A stretch of DNA of 64,000 bases, from contig NZ_SSMQ01000039.1 in the NCBI RefSeq assembly GCF_005144585.1, forward strand, positions 1-64,000, read 5' to 3'. Shown here in pieces: positions 45,587 through 56,909 of this stretch. Under the pieces are notes generated by a model. That model was not told the DNA's origin and did no database searches. It saw only the letters and a list, made by a program, of their open reading frames with translations. How positions within the stretch are numbered: the first letter of the stretch is position 1; each line of letters begins with the position of its first letter. The stretch is from Polyangium fumosum (lineage in GTDB: Bacteria > Myxococcota_A > Polyangia > Polyangiales > Polyangiaceae). The position numbers were made by a program, and so were the translations under genes.

Positions 45587-46141
45587 TCAGGACGACTTTT
45601 TCAATTTCCGCTGGAGCGTCCGGCGGTCGATCCCGAGCAGCTTCGCCGCCACCGCAATCACCCCCCCCGAATCCTTGAGCGCGGCGTTGATCGCGTCGCG
45701 CTCGAGCTCGTCGAGTTTGTACGTCGTCCGGCTCGACGGCGGCGCCCCCGAAAACGGCGCGCGCGGCCGCTCGAACAGGACGGTCGCCTCCCGCAGCAAT
45801 CGATCCGCGTCGATCGGCTTCGTCAAGAGCGTGTCCGCGCCCTCGCGCACCGCCGCGACCGCGAGCGGGATGTCCCCGAATCCCGTGAGCATCACGATCG
45901 CCGCCTCCGGGCAGAGCCGGCGCAACCGCGGCAATGCCGTGAGACCGTCGACGCGCGGCATGCGGTAATCGACGACCACGAGATCCACGGGCGCGTCCTC
46001 CAGCGAGACCAGCCCCTCCTCCACCGTCGCCGCCGTCCGCGCCTGCACCCCGCGCCGCCGCATCGCGCCCTGGAGCGTCGTGCGAAACGCGTCGTCGTCG
46101 TCGATGAGCAGCGCCGTCTCGATCTTGCGAGGCATCCTCAT
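45587..46141 (-). CDS. regA: RegA/PrrA-like response regulator
   Basis: 184 aa. The receiver domain has the acidic pocket LLIDDDDAF, phospho-acceptor Asp58 in VVVDYRMPRVDG, and the Thr and Lys of MLTGFGD and LLTKP. A Pro-rich hinge leads to a Fis-type helix-turn-helix (ALKDSGGVIAVAAKLLGIDRRTLQRKLKK), the RegA/PrrA/ActR architecture. Its start overlaps the end of the kinase gene (46138) by 4 nt. In proteobacteria, RegA controls respiration and redox genes, and here it ends the operon that encodes the respiratory complexes. Confidence 0.88.
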   Translation of the reverse strand: MRMPRKIETALLIDDDDAFRTTLQGAMRRRGVQARTAATVEEGLVSLEDAPVDLVVVDYRMPRVDGLTALPRLRRLCPEAAIVMLTGFGDIPLAVAAVREGADTLLTKPIDADRLLREATVLFERPRAPFSGAPPSSRTTYKLDELERDAINAALKDSGGVIAVAAKLLGIDRRTLQRKLKKSS

Positions 46142-47496
46142 ACCTCCCAGTCACGCGACGCCACACGGCGCGCGAGCCGGATCGTTACCCTTGCCCCGCC
46201 CTCGATCCCATTGTCCACGCTGAGCATGCCGTTCATCCGATCGAGCAGCACCGAGCTCACGTACAGCCCGAGCCCCATCCCGCCCTCGCGCTCCTTCGTC
46301 GTCTGAAACGGCTCGCCGAGCCGCGCGAGGATCTCCGACGCGAACCCGGGCCCATTGTCGTCGACCACGATCTCGACGTGATCACCGCCGTCCCGCACCA
46401 CAATCTCGATCCGCGGCTTCGCCGTCCGCACCATCGCCTCGGTCGCGTTCGTCAAAACGTTCACCAGCACCTGCAAGAGGCCCGCAGGCATGACCGTCAC
46501 GTGCACCGGCGCAGGCGCGTCGATCGTGATCTCGCCCCGGTACGCGAGCCGCCGGAGCTCACGCCCCGCCATCTCCGTGACCAGCTTGCCGAGCTCGACC
46601 TCCTCGCACCGCTGATCCGGCCGAATGTATCCGCGCACGAGGCCGATGATGTCGCTCGCCCTTTGCGCCTCGCCCGCGATCGTACGCGCGAGCTCGGCGG
46701 CGTCCGGCGAGACGTCCTTCGTGAGCTCCGAGAGCTCGCGCCCGGCGAGCAGGATCGTGGCGAGCGGCGTCGAGAGCTCATGCGACATGCCGCCGACCAC
46801 GCGGCCGAGCATCGCGAGTTTGTCGTTCCGGAGCGAGCGTTGCCGGAGCTCGTCGAGCCTCCGCGCATACACGAACAGGAACACGCCGAGGAACCCAGCC
46901 ACGGACGCGAGCGAGACGAACGCGCCGAGGTGGTGGACGCGCTCCTTGCCGAGCGGCGCCGACGCGAGCGGCAGCGGATCCGCGAACGAGACGAGCGCGC
47001 CGACGGCCACGGTCAGGCCCGCGATCGCGAGGACGGCGCGCCCGCTGCTGAGAAACCCCGCCAGGGCGATCTGAAAGACGAGAAACGCGGCGAACGGGTT
47101 TCCGGTGCCGCCCGTGACCCACAACACGGCGCCGAGGGCGATCACGTCGAACGTGATCTGCCCGGCGACGAGGCGTTGCTCGTGACGGAGCATGCGGCCG
47201 AGCACGAGCGCGAACGAGCCGTTCAGGATCACGAGCAAGCCGAGGATCAGGAAGACCGGCGTGACCGCGAGTTCCGGGACGAACCATTTTCCGGTCGCCG
47301 TCGTCAGGCCCATGCCGAGGATCGCGAGCCAGCGGAGCTGGATCAGCCACCGCGCCGCGGTCCCCTCGGGGATCGGATCCGCGCTCGAAAGGACGGCCCT
47401 GACGGACGATTGTCCCCCGGAAGGTGCACCACCCGCCGCACGCGCCGTCCCCGGCTCGGCGGCGGCGATGGGGGGAACGGAGACACGGGCCGACAT
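46138..47496 (-). CDS. regB: RegB/PrrB-like quinone-sensing histidine kinase
   Basis: 452 aa. Six hydrophobic helices (about 50-215) include GGTGNPF at 129-135, the heptapeptide that binds quinone in RegB. The H-box GGMSHELSTPLATI (His239) fits the RegB-type HELGTPLATI. The N-box NVLTNATEAM and G-boxes VDDNGPGF and GGMGLGLYV follow. The redox-active Cys that RegB carries about 40 residues after the His appears as Ala280 (EAQRASDII), a comparison made from memory of the motif. So it probably responds to the quinone pool rather than to Cys oxidation. It lies 150 nt downstream of the oxidase subunit IV gene. Confidence 0.87.
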   Translation of the reverse strand: MSARVSVPPIAAAEPGTARAAGGAPSGGQSSVRAVLSSADPIPEGTAARWLIQLRWLAILGMGLTTATGKWFVPELAVTPVFLILGLLVILNGSFALVLGRMLRHEQRLVAGQITFDVIALGAVLWVTGGTGNPFAAFLVFQIALAGFLSSGRAVLAIAGLTVAVGALVSFADPLPLASAPLGKERVHHLGAFVSLASVAGFLGVFLFVYARRLDELRQRSLRNDKLAMLGRVVGGMSHELSTPLATILLAGRELSELTKDVSPDAAELARTIAGEAQRASDIIGLVRGYIRPDQRCEEVELGKLVTEMAGRELRRLAYRGEITIDAPAPVHVTVMPAGLLQVLVNVLTNATEAMVRTAKPRIEIVVRDGGDHVEIVVDDNGPGFASEILARLGEPFQTTKEREGGMGLGLYVSSVLLDRMNGMLSVDNGIEGGARVTIRLARRVASRDWEV

Positions 47497-47646
47497 CGGG
47501 TCGCCAGACTATGGCGAGTCCGAACCCGGTGTCGAGCGGTTCGCGGCTCTCGGAAACGTGGAGGAGGCGGAGGACTGCGTTCGCTTGGAGCTTGGGGGCG
47601 CCGCTCGGCTTGCCCGAGCGTGCCCCCCAGCGCGGACGCGAAAAAC

Positions 47647-48150
47647 TCAGTGCTTGGCGGGGGTCGCGGCCGGGGCGGCCGAACCGGCGGCCGGGGCGGC
47701 CGAGCCGGCGGCGGCGGGCGCGGCCGCCGCCTTGGGGACGGCGACGTCGCCGGCGCGCTCGGCCTTGAACGGGTCCTTCAGATCGACCGGGTTCTTCGCC
47801 TCGATCGCCTCCGCTTCGCCGCGGAACTGCGTGTCGCTCATCGTGATGCCGATGAAGACCGCGAGGAACAACAGGGCGGAGACGAAGATGATGGCGTGGA
47901 ACTTATGGTCCCACTTGAGGTGCATGAAGATGAGCGCGACGACCGACGCCTTGATCGTGGCGATCAAGAGGGCGACGATCAGGTTGCCCATGTGGCCGAG
48001 GTCCACGTAGCTCGCGCCCACGGTGACGACCGTGAGGAAGAGCAACGTGCTGAACGTGCCGATGTAGACCTTGAACGGCAGGACGTGCGGAACGTGATCG
48101 CCGTTTCCGCTTCCGTGACCGTGGTCGTGCTCTGCGTGCGAGGTGCTCAT
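47647..48150 (-). CDS. ctaF: Cytochrome c oxidase subunit IV (caa3 type)
   Basis: 167 aa. A His-rich N-terminus (SHAEHDHGHG) is followed by three helices (about 27-47, 54-75, 84-105) with TVVTVGASYVDLG and ALLIATIKASVVALIFMHLKWD, the hallmark of prokaryotic subunit IV (CyoD/CtaF). The C-terminal 45 residues are Ala/Pro-rich and probably disordered. It lies 19 nt after subunit III. It is an accessory subunit of the aa3-type oxidase. Confidence 0.9.
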   Translation of the reverse strand: MSTSHAEHDHGHGSGNGDHVPHVLPFKVYIGTFSTLLFLTVVTVGASYVDLGHMGNLIVALLIATIKASVVALIFMHLKWDHKFHAIIFVSALLFLAVFIGITMSDTQFRGEAEAIEAKNPVDLKDPFKAERAGDVAVPKAAAAPAAAGSAAPAAGSAAPAATPAKH

Positions 48151-48169
48151 GGTGCGCTCTGCTCCGGGC

Positions 48170-48853
48170 TCAGCCGACCAGGTAAAGGAGCGGGAAGAGG
48201 TAGATCCACACGAGGTCGACGAGGTGCCAGTAGAGGCCCACGTTCTCGACGGGCGCGTAGTAGCGGCTGGAGAACTCGTTCTTCTGGTTCCGGAGGAGGA
48301 TCCAGAGGATGAGGCCCATGCCGATGACCACGTGCACGCCGTGGATCCCGGTCATCATGAAGTAGATGGCGAAGAAGATGCCCGGGTGACCCGAGGCGAA
48401 ATCCGCCGCCGTGAAGTTCCCGCCGGGCAGGAGCCCGTCGTGGATCTTGTGGCTGTACTCGAAGTACTTGACCACGAGGAACATCGCCGCGCACGCGAGG
48501 GTGATCGCGAGCAGGAGCGTCGTCTTCTTCTTCTCGTTCTTCTGCGCGGAGCGCACCGCGAGCGCCATCGTGAAGCTCGACGAGATCAGCACGATGGTGT
48601 TGATGCCGCCCATCACGCGGTCGAGGTGGTGGTGCGCCTCGACGAACGACGGGAAGTACTTGCTACGGAAGATGGCGAAGGCGCAGAACAAGCCGCCGAA
48701 CAGCAGGATCTCCGTCACCAAGAAGAGCCACACGCCCATTCGACCTGCGTCGAACTGGGTGTCTGCCTTGTCGAAGTGGTGGGCGACGTGGAACTGGGGG
48801 GAGAGCTTCGTCTCCTCAGCGCCGCCCAAAGCCTCGGCTTTCGCGCTCATCAA
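48170..48853 (-). CDS. ctaE: Cytochrome c oxidase subunit III
   Basis: 227 aa with five predicted helices. Recognisable segments: [54 protein letters not shown] and [18 protein letters not shown], which are the subunit III core, including the conserved Glu/His of helix III/VI. Its ATG overlaps the end of subunit I by 4 nt. It stabilises subunit I and its proton uptake path. Confidence 0.95.
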   Translation of the reverse strand: MMSAKAEALGGAEETKLSPQFHVAHHFDKADTQFDAGRMGVWLFLVTEILLFGGLFCAFAIFRSKYFPSFVEAHHHLDRVMGGINTIVLISSSFTMALAVRSAQKNEKKKTTLLLAITLACAAMFLVVKYFEYSHKIHDGLLPGGNFTAADFASGHPGIFFAIYFMMTGIHGVHVVIGMGLILWILLRNQKNEFSSRYYAPVENVGLYWHLVDLVWIYLFPLLYLVG

Positions 48854-50487
48854 GCAGTCTCCTCAGCAGGACGCTCGTACGCGTCCAGCGTCACGATGGG
48901 GGCCTTCTCGAAGTTCTCCGTGATCGGCGGCGACTGCGTCTGCCACTCGAGCGTCGCGCTGTCCCACGGGTTCGCCGGCGCGGGCGCGCCGGTCTTCAGC
49001 GACCGGGCGAGGCAGATGAACGTGATGAGGAAGCCCAAGCCCAGGACCCACGAGCCGTACGTCGAGAACGCGTGCAGCGGCTGGTACTGGTCGAGGTAGT
49101 TGTAGTAGCGGCGCGGCATGCCACGCGTGCCAAGGATGAACTGGGTGAAGAACGTCCAGTTGAAGCCGATGAACGTGAGGGCGAAGCCCACGCGCGCCAG
49201 CTTCTCGTCGTACATCTTGCCCGTCATCTTGGGCCACCAGTGGTGGAGGCCGCCGAAGAACGCGATCGCCGTGCTGCCCATCATCACGTAGTGGAAGTGG
49301 GCGACGACGAAGTACGTGTCGTGCAGGTGCAGGTCGACGCTCAGCATCCCGAGGAAGAGGCCCGTCAGACCGCCGATCCCGAAGAGGAAGAGGAACGCGA
49401 TGCCGTAGAGCATCGGCACCGTGAACCGGATCGACCCGCCCCAGAGCGTGCCGAGCCAGTTGAACATCTTCACCCCGCTCGGGATGGCCACGAAGAACGT
49501 CAGGAAGGAGAAGATCGCCGAGGAGAGCTCGCTCTGCCCCGAGACGAACATGTGGTGGCCCCACACGAGGAACGACACGAGGGCGATGGCCACGCTGGAG
49601 AACGCGATCGCCTTGTACCCGAAGACCCGGCGCTGCGAGTTCGTCGCGAGGATCTCCGTCGCCACGCCCATGCCCGGCAGGATCATGATGTAGACGGCCG
49701 GGTGGCTGTAGAACCAGAAGAAGTGCTGGAACAGGACGGGGTCACCGCCGAGCGTCGGATCGAAGATGCCGATGTGGAACGCGCGCTCGAAGATGAGGAG
49801 GAGCAGCGTGATGCCGAGGACCGGCGTCGCGAGCACCTGGATGATGCTGGTCGCGTAGAGCGACCAGAGGAAGAGCGGCATGCGGTACCAGCTCATCCCC
49901 GGGGCCCGGAGCTTGTGCAGCGTCACGATGAAGTTGAGCCCCGTCAGGATGCTCGAGAACCCCATCACGAACACGCCGAACGTCGCCGAGATGACCGACG
50001 TCGTCGACACGCCAGAGGCGTAGGGCACGTAGAAGGTCCAGCCCGTGTCCACGCCGCCCGTCACGATCGCCGCGAGCATGAAGATCGCGCCGATCCAGTA
50101 CAGGTACAGGCTCAGCAAGTTGAGCCTGGGGAAGGCCACGTCCTTCGCGCCGATCATCAGCGGCAGGAAGAAGTTCCCGAGCGACGCCGGGATCGACGGG
50201 ATGATGAAGAGGAACACCATCGCTGCGCCGTGCAGCGTGAACGCCTGGTTGTACTGCGAGGCGTCCATGATGGTCTTCTTCGCCGTCAAGAGCTCGAGAC
50301 GGACGAGAAGGGCGAAGATGCCGCCGAGGCCGAAGCCGACGAGCACCGACACCAGGTACATGATGCCGATGCGCTTATGGTCGACCGTCGTCAGCCAGGA
50401 CCAGACGCCAGCAGTTTGGTTCAGGTAGTTTTTGCCTCGAACCTCGGGCGAGTGCCCGAGTTCGTCGACCGTAGCCGTGTTTGCCAT
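48850..50487 (-). CDS. ctaD: Cytochrome c oxidase subunit I, A2 type
   Basis: 545 aa, twelve helices. Haem a ligand His86 (TLHGAAM), CuB His262 and the cross-linked Tyr266 in [15 protein letters not shown] (260-266), HH pair in LVWGHHMF, and the two haem ligands in [13 protein letters not shown]. The usual proton-relay Glu of HPEVY is Ala, but Tyr-Ser precede the His. This YSHPxVY form defines the A2 subtype of haem-copper oxidase, as in Thermus and Rhodothermus caa3 enzymes. It reduces O2 and pumps protons. Its start is 18 nt after subunit II. Confidence 0.96.
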   Translation of the reverse strand: MANTATVDELGHSPEVRGKNYLNQTAGVWSWLTTVDHKRIGIMYLVSVLVGFGLGGIFALLVRLELLTAKKTIMDASQYNQAFTLHGAAMVFLFIIPSIPASLGNFFLPLMIGAKDVAFPRLNLLSLYLYWIGAIFMLAAIVTGGVDTGWTFYVPYASGVSTTSVISATFGVFVMGFSSILTGLNFIVTLHKLRAPGMSWYRMPLFLWSLYATSIIQVLATPVLGITLLLLIFERAFHIGIFDPTLGGDPVLFQHFFWFYSHPAVYIMILPGMGVATEILATNSQRRVFGYKAIAFSSVAIALVSFLVWGHHMFVSGQSELSSAIFSFLTFFVAIPSGVKMFNWLGTLWGGSIRFTVPMLYGIAFLFLFGIGGLTGLFLGMLSVDLHLHDTYFVVAHFHYVMMGSTAIAFFGGLHHWWPKMTGKMYDEKLARVGFALTFIGFNWTFFTQFILGTRGMPRRYYNYLDQYQPLHAFSTYGSWVLGLGFLITFICLARSLKTGAPAPANPWDSATLEWQTQSPPITENFEKAPIVTLDAYERPAEETA

Positions 50488-50505
50488 GATCGAGCCTCCG
50501 ATTCC

Positions 50506-51462
50506 CTACTGGACCGTCTTCAGGTACGCGATGAGCGCGTCGATGTCCGTTTCCTTGAGTAGGCCCTTGTAGGTCGGCATGACCGCCGGGTACCCACTGA
50601 CCACCTTCTTGTTCGGCTCGAGCAAGCTCTCACGGATGTAGTTCTCGTCGACCTTGACCGACGTACCATCCGCGATCTGCTCCGTCCGACCGAAGACCCC
50701 CTTGAACGTCGGGCCCTGGATGCGGGACCCGTCGAGCGAGTGGCAGGTGTTGCAGCTACGCGTCGCGTAGAGCTTCTTGCCGAGCTCCGCCGGGGGAAGC
50801 GGCTTCTCGCCGGGCATGAGGCCGGTCTCCTGCCACGTGTCGTAGTCGGCCTTCTCCATCACCCGCACCCTGGCCATCATGTCCGAATGGCCGACGCCGC
50901 AATACTCCGTGCAGAACAGGATGGTATCGCGGTTCTCCGTCGCCTCGAACCAGACCGTCGTGTACGTGCCCGGCACGACGTCCTGCTTCACCCGGAACTC
51001 GGGCACGAAGAAGCTGTGGAGGACGTCCTTCGAGCTCATGATGAGCTTCACGGGCTGGCCCTTGGGCACCACGAGCTCGTTCACGCTCACGTTCCCGTTC
51101 GGGTACGTGAACGTCCACATGTACATCTCCGCCGTCGTGCGGATCTCGAGCGCGTTGCCCGGCGCGACCATCGCCTTCATCCAGCCGCTGAGGCCCACGA
51201 AGAAGAGGCCGATCACCATGATCGACGGGATGATGGTCCACGTGATCTCGAGCGTCGTGCTGTGCGTGACGTCGCTGACCTTGTCCTTCGCGGTCCGCCT
51301 CTTGTAGCGGTACATGAAGTACGCGAGCGGCACCATCAGGCCCACGAACATCACGACGTCCAGCCAATAGACGATGTACCACGCAGTATCGATTTCCTGC
51401 GCGATCGTCGAAGACTGCTTCGGCATCCAGAACGAGCCGAGTTCGATCGGATCCAACCTCAT
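50506..51462 (-). CDS. ctaC: Cytochrome c oxidase subunit II with fused cytochrome c
   Basis: 318 aa. Two N-terminal helices (about 30-52, 75-95) are followed by a cupredoxin domain with CuA ligands His149 (DVLHSFF), Cys184, Cys188, His192 and Met195 (CTEYCGVGHSDM). A C-terminal cytochrome c domain carries CNTCH (237-241) and a Met in VMPTYKG. This makes the oxidase caa3 type, taking electrons from alternative complex III directly. Its start overlaps the SCO gene by 4 nt. Confidence 0.96.
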   Translation of the reverse strand: MRLDPIELGSFWMPKQSSTIAQEIDTAWYIVYWLDVVMFVGLMVPLAYFMYRYKRRTAKDKVSDVTHSTTLEITWTIIPSIMVIGLFFVGLSGWMKAMVAPGNALEIRTTAEMYMWTFTYPNGNVSVNELVVPKGQPVKLIMSSKDVLHSFFVPEFRVKQDVVPGTYTTVWFEATENRDTILFCTEYCGVGHSDMMARVRVMEKADYDTWQETGLMPGEKPLPPAELGKKLYATRSCNTCHSLDGSRIQGPTFKGVFGRTEQIADGTSVKVDENYIRESLLEPNKKVVSGYPAVMPTYKGLLKETDIDALIAYLKTVQ

Positions 51463-52313
51463 GCCAGAGCTCCATCCGTCGACTTGGACGCGCGACGACG
51501 CTCACGCCGCCAGAACCCGAGGAGCATGCCTCCGATCCCCAGCACCGTGAACGCACCGCCCGCCTTCATCAGACGCCTCGTCGCGAGGACATACTTGTTT
51601 TCTGCGGGATCGTAATGAAAGCAGAACAGGAGCACGCGACCCCACGCGGACGCGAGCTTGCCCTGCGACGCCTCGAGCAACGAGAGCTCGAGGTCCTTCG
51701 CGCTGTAGTTGAGCCCGTACAGCGTCCGCGAGAGCTTGCCGTCGGGCGTGAACACGAAAACGCCCGCCGCGTGTGCATACTGCTGCGTCGCCTCTTCCCA
51801 GCGGTACCGGAAGCCCACCGCGTCGGCCACGCGACGCGCCTGGGCCTCCTCCCCCACCAGGAAATCCCATCCCCGCTCCGCCACGGGCCGACCATAGACG
51901 CCGACGTACGAGTCGCGCTTCTTGCGGGCCGTCTCGGGGGTATCGCGAGGATCGATGCTGACGACGACGACGCGGTACTCCTTGCCCGCCGTCCAGGCGA
52001 GGCCCTTCATGCCCTGGAGCAGGCCGTTCACGACCAGCGAGCAGAGCATGGGACACTCGTAATACGCGAGCACCAGGATCACCGGGTGCTCGCCGTCGAG
52101 ATAGCTGCCCAGCGTGACGTCGCGCCCCTCGTGATCCCGGAGCTTCGCGTCCGCCGGAAGGAGGGCGCCGGGTCGCTCCTCGATGTCCACGCCTTCGAGC
52201 TCCTTCGGCAGCGCCGGGTCCCCCGCGAACACCGACGAAACCGGCGCAAGCGTGACCACGGCCGCCGTGAGCGCGGCAGCGATGAACAGAAGGAAGCGGC
52301 CCGGACGAACCAT
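51459..52313 (-). CDS. SCO1/SenC family copper chaperone
   Basis: 284 aa from the ATG at 52313, whose A is shared with the stop of the preceding gene. A signal or anchor (FLLFIAAALTAAVVTLAPVSSVFAG) is followed by a thioredoxin-like domain with the copper-binding pair CPMLC in YYECPMLCSLVVNGL and the third ligand His in QYAHAAGVFVF. A second hydrophobic helix (GGAFTVLGIGGMLLGFW) lies near the C-terminus, so the domain is held between two anchors. Role: loading copper into CuA of subunit II, encoded next. Confidence 0.93.
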   Translation of the reverse strand: MVRPGRFLLFIAAALTAAVVTLAPVSSVFAGDPALPKELEGVDIEERPGALLPADAKLRDHEGRDVTLGSYLDGEHPVILVLAYYECPMLCSLVVNGLLQGMKGLAWTAGKEYRVVVVSIDPRDTPETARKKRDSYVGVYGRPVAERGWDFLVGEEAQARRVADAVGFRYRWEEATQQYAHAAGVFVFTPDGKLSRTLYGLNYSAKDLELSLLEASQGKLASAWGRVLLFCFHYDPAENKYVLATRRLMKAGGAFTVLGIGGMLLGFWRRERRRASKSTDGALA

Positions 52314-52981
52314 CACTTCTTGGGCTCCTTGGGCTTGTCCTCGGGCTTCTTGTCCGTGGATTCGCCCTTCTTGTCGCCCTTCTCCTCGACCTTGGCGCCG
52401 TCCTTCTTCTCCTCGCCCTTGGTCTCGCCCTTGTTCTCCTCGGGCTTGTCCTGCGTGGGCGTGGGGGCCGGCTCCTCCTTCAGAGGCGGGGCCATGGGCG
52501 GCTGCCGGTAGCCCGCGATCGTCAGCTCGACCGCGCGATCCGTCGGGATCCGCACGACGCCGTCCTTCTTGCTCACCCACTGGTAGTGCGTGAGCTTCTG
52601 CTGCTCGGCGGCGCGCAGGGCCCGAAGGTCGCTCGATTGGAGCGAGAGGACCTTGTCGTGGAGCTCGCGATCCACGTAGTAGTTGAAGATCTCGCGCACC
52701 GCGACGCAGAGAGCCACCACGACCACGCAGGTGATGACCGTGACGAGCACGATGAGGCCGTTGCGCGGCCTGTCGTCCTCGACCGGGTCGTGCCCGCCGT
52801 GCCCGTGACCGCCCTCGTGCGCGTCGCCGCCGTGATCGTCGTGCTCCTCGGCGTGCGCGCTGGCCTCCGCGCCGTCCTCGCGCTCCTCGGAGGTCGACTC
52901 GTCGTCGCCCGAGGACACCTTCGAGGTCTCCTCGGCGGCGGACTCCGCGCGGCCCTGGTTCTTCTTCTTCTTCTTGCTCAT
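52313..52981 (-). CDS. One-helix charged protein of the respiratory operon
   Basis: 222 aa. A Lys-rich start (MSKKKKKNQ) and an acidic and His-rich cytosolic tail (HAEEHDDHGGDAHEGGHGHGGHD) precede a single membrane helix (LIVLVTVITCVVVVALCVAV). The periplasmic part contains LTHYQWVSKKDGVVRIPTDRAVEL, a segment type often seen beside alternative complex III and caa3 oxidase genes, and a Lys/Glu/Pro-rich tail. The function is not established; it may be an assembly or small structural subunit. Both ends overlap neighbours (4 nt with actF, 1 nt with the SCO gene). Confidence 0.75.
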   Translation of the reverse strand: MSKKKKKNQGRAESAAEETSKVSSGDDESTSEEREDGAEASAHAEEHDDHGGDAHEGGHGHGGHDPVEDDRPRNGLIVLVTVITCVVVVALCVAVREIFNYYVDRELHDKVLSLQSSDLRALRAAEQQKLTHYQWVSKKDGVVRIPTDRAVELTIAGYRQPPMAPPLKEEPAPTPTQDKPEENKGETKGEEKKDGAKVEEKGDKKGESTDKKPEDKPKEPKK

Positions 52982-54213
52982 GGATTGTCCACCTTCACGG
53001 TCTCGGCGAGCCGAGGATCACGGAGCGGGTAGAGCGGGCCCTTTGCAGCCTGCCGTGCGAGGAGGAACGCCACGATGCCGAGCGGTCCGAGCAGGCCACA
53101 GATGTCCACCACGCTGAAGTGGAAGTGGTGGTCGAACGTCGGCATGACGAGCCAGTAGAGGTCGACGTAGTGCATGACCAGCATGATCACGGCGCCGACC
53201 GAGAGCCCCAGCGCATTCCGCTTCACGTGCCGCGAGAGCAGAAGGAGGAAGGGGATCACGAAGTGACCGAAGAGGATCGCGAGGCTCACCTTCGCCCAGC
53301 CCGCGTCGTCCCAGCGGTGGTGGTACCAGATCGTCTCCTCGGGGATGTCGGCGTACCAGATCAGCAGGAACTGCGAGAAGCCGATGTACGCGAAGAAGAC
53401 GATGAACCCGAAGAGCAGCTTGCCGATGTCGTGCCGGTGCTCGATCGTGCTGATCTTGCGGAAGTAGCCGCGCTGCTGGAGCTGCACCGTGATGAGCGCG
53501 AGCACCGAGAGCGAGCTCGTCGCGCACCCCGCGAACACGTACACGCCGAAGATGGTCGAGTACCAGTGCGGGTCGAGGCTCATCACCCAGTCGAACGCCG
53601 CGAACGTCGTCGTCAGGGCGAAGAGGATCATCGCCGGCGCGCTCGCCGCCTGCATCTTCTCGGTGAGCTTCGTGTCCCCGCTCTCGTCCTGCGCGCGGCT
53701 CGTGCGCGTGAAGTAGAGGCCGAGGCCCACCCACACGAGGACGTAGAACGCCGACCGACCATAGAAGAACGAGGGGTTCAAGTACCCCGCCTTCTTCTGG
53801 AGGATCGGATCCGTCGCCGCCTGCGGCCCCATCCAGTGATGGTAGAGGTCGTGCGCCCAGACGAAGATCGGAATCGAGAGGACCGCGACCGCAGGCAGGA
53901 GGCCCGCGAGCCACTCCATCTGCCGCCGCGCCGCCACCGACCAGCCCGCGCGCGCGAGGTGCTGGACCAGCACGAAGAACAAGCCGCCGAGCGCGACCGT
54001 CGCGACGTACAGGAAGCCGACCAGATACGAGGCCGCGAATCGCTTCGGGTCCATCGCATAGCCGGCGCCCGCCGCCACCACGCCCACGACCGCGAGCCCC
54101 ATGCCCGCCTTCGTGAGCGTGTCGCCCACGTCTTTCGGGAGCTTCCGGGCGTCGTCGCTCTTCGACTTTTCGCCCGTGGCCCGACCTGCGGTCATTGCCG
54201 CCGCCTGGCTCAT
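52978..54213 (-). CDS. actF: Alternative complex III subunit F (quinol-binding membrane subunit)
   Basis: 411 aa from the ATG at 54213, preceded by AAGGAGACGCGCA. About ten membrane helices of the NrfD/PsrC-related ActF type: VGFLYVATVALGGLFFVLVQHLARAGWSVAAR, IPIFVWAHDLYHHW, FALTTTFAAFDWVMSLDPHWYSTIFGVYVFAG (a strongly conserved ActF stretch) and WYADIPEETIWYHHRW. The YxADIPEE and MSLDPHWYSTIFG motifs make the call secure. It overlaps actE by 4 nt. Confidence 0.93.
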   Translation of the reverse strand: MSQAAAMTAGRATGEKSKSDDARKLPKDVGDTLTKAGMGLAVVGVVAAGAGYAMDPKRFAASYLVGFLYVATVALGGLFFVLVQHLARAGWSVAARRQMEWLAGLLPAVAVLSIPIFVWAHDLYHHWMGPQAATDPILQKKAGYLNPSFFYGRSAFYVLVWVGLGLYFTRTSRAQDESGDTKLTEKMQAASAPAMILFALTTTFAAFDWVMSLDPHWYSTIFGVYVFAGCATSSLSVLALITVQLQQRGYFRKISTIEHRHDIGKLLFGFIVFFAYIGFSQFLLIWYADIPEETIWYHHRWDDAGWAKVSLAILFGHFVIPFLLLLSRHVKRNALGLSVGAVIMLVMHYVDLYWLVMPTFDHHFHFSVVDICGLLGPLGIVAFLLARQAAKGPLYPLRDPRLAETVKVDNP

Positions 54214-54821
54214 TGCGCGTCTCCTTCTGGATCGATCGCGTTGCGCTTGTCGGCGGGCACGTCGTCGATCGAGGCATGCTGGCTCTTGCCGAGCACCCTC
54301 ACCCACGTGACGATGGCCCACCGGTCAGCCACCGGGATCTGCTTGCGATACGCCGGCATGTTCCGGACGCCGTGCGAGATGGTGTCGAAGACCTGCCCGT
54401 CCGGCATGGTCCGGACGCGATCCGACGAGAGCTCGACCGGCGGAGGGAACCCGCGCTGCACCACCATCCCGCGGCCGCTGCCCGACATATCGTGGCAGGG
54501 CGCGCAGTAGATGTTGAAGCGCTCCTGGCCACGACGAACGAGCTTCTCGTCCACCTCGACCGGCGCGCGGCCGATGAACTCGCCCTTCGCGTCCTTGCCG
54601 CGGTAGTACGCGTCGTCCTCGTCCAGGTGGCCAACCGGCACCGTCCCGTCGACGATCGGCCGCATCGCACGGCCATCCTCGAAGAGCGGGCTCGCCTCAC
54701 CCCACTGGTACTTGGGCTGCCAGTCCATGTCTCCGAAGACGTGGACCGGCGGCTCCTCGCTTTTGTTGCCGCGGCAGCCCGCGAGGGCCAGCGCGAACAA
54801 GAGGAATGCGGCGGGCCTCAT
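54210..54821 (-). CDS. actE: Alternative complex III subunit E (mono-haem cytochrome c lipoprotein)
   Basis: 203 aa from the ATG at 54821. Signal with lipobox LAGC (Cys16), then MDWQPKYQW and a cytochrome c fold with CAPCH (106-110; RFNIYCAPCHDMSGSGRGM) and a Met ligand in VRNMPAYRKQIP. It is a usual ActE, lipid-anchored on the outer face of the inner membrane, receiving electrons from ActA. Overlaps actD and actF by 4 nt each. Confidence 0.93.
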   Translation of the reverse strand: MRPAAFLLFALALAGCRGNKSEEPPVHVFGDMDWQPKYQWGEASPLFEDGRAMRPIVDGTVPVGHLDEDDAYYRGKDAKGEFIGRAPVEVDEKLVRRGQERFNIYCAPCHDMSGSGRGMVVQRGFPPPVELSSDRVRTMPDGQVFDTISHGVRNMPAYRKQIPVADRWAIVTWVRVLGKSQHASIDDVPADKRNAIDPEGDAQ

Positions 54822-55376
54822 TCCGTGACCTCCACGATCTCGCGTGCGCCGAGATCCTCGAGGAGTTTCCTCGTCTTCGACGCGTCGTATTTGGGGTCCT
54901 TCGCCTCGACCGTGACGAAGAACGCGTCGTCCGTCGCACGCGGGAAGGACGGGTGCTTCATCGACGGGTGGTAGAACATCGGCAGGCGGTTCACGCCCCA
55001 CAAGCCGAAGAACGCACCAAACGCCGAGAAGAGCACCGTCAGCTCGAACATGATCGGCACGTAGGCCTGGTACGAGAACGACGGCTTGCCGCTGATGACG
55101 AGCGGGTAGTCGAACGAGACGAACGCCGTCAGCGCGATCGCGCTGAGCAGGCCCACCGTCCCGCAGGTCAGCACGATCCACGGCATCTTCGACGGGGGCA
55201 GCCCCATCGCCTTCTCCAGGCCGTGCACGGGGAACGGCGTCTGCGCGTCGAAGTCCTTGTACCCGGCGTTCTTCAGCTTCTCACAGGCGTGCATCAGCTC
55301 GCCGGGCGTGAGGAAGTAGCCCATGAGGCCGAACGGCTTCGCCGCCTCTTCCTCGAGCTCTTCATGACGATGAGCC

Positions 55377-55384
<8 letters not shown>
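54818..55384 (-). CDS. actD: Alternative complex III subunit D (DUF3341)
   Basis: 188 aa from a GTG at 55384 (GAGGAGGAG upstream). Family features: [49 protein letters not shown], two central helices ([20 protein letters not shown] and [20 protein letters not shown]), and a C-terminal ferredoxin-like tail ([10 protein letters not shown]...GAREIVEV). It sits between ActC and ActE in the complex. Its start lies inside the last codons of actC (8 nt overlap). Confidence 0.93.

Positions 55385-56905
<1,521 letters not shown>

Positions 56906-56909
<4 letters not shown>

Noticed and set aside
48850-50487. Defective oxidase because the proton-relay Glu is Ala (HPAVY)
   Set aside because: The preceding Tyr-Ser gives the YSHPxVY pattern of functional A2-type oxidases.
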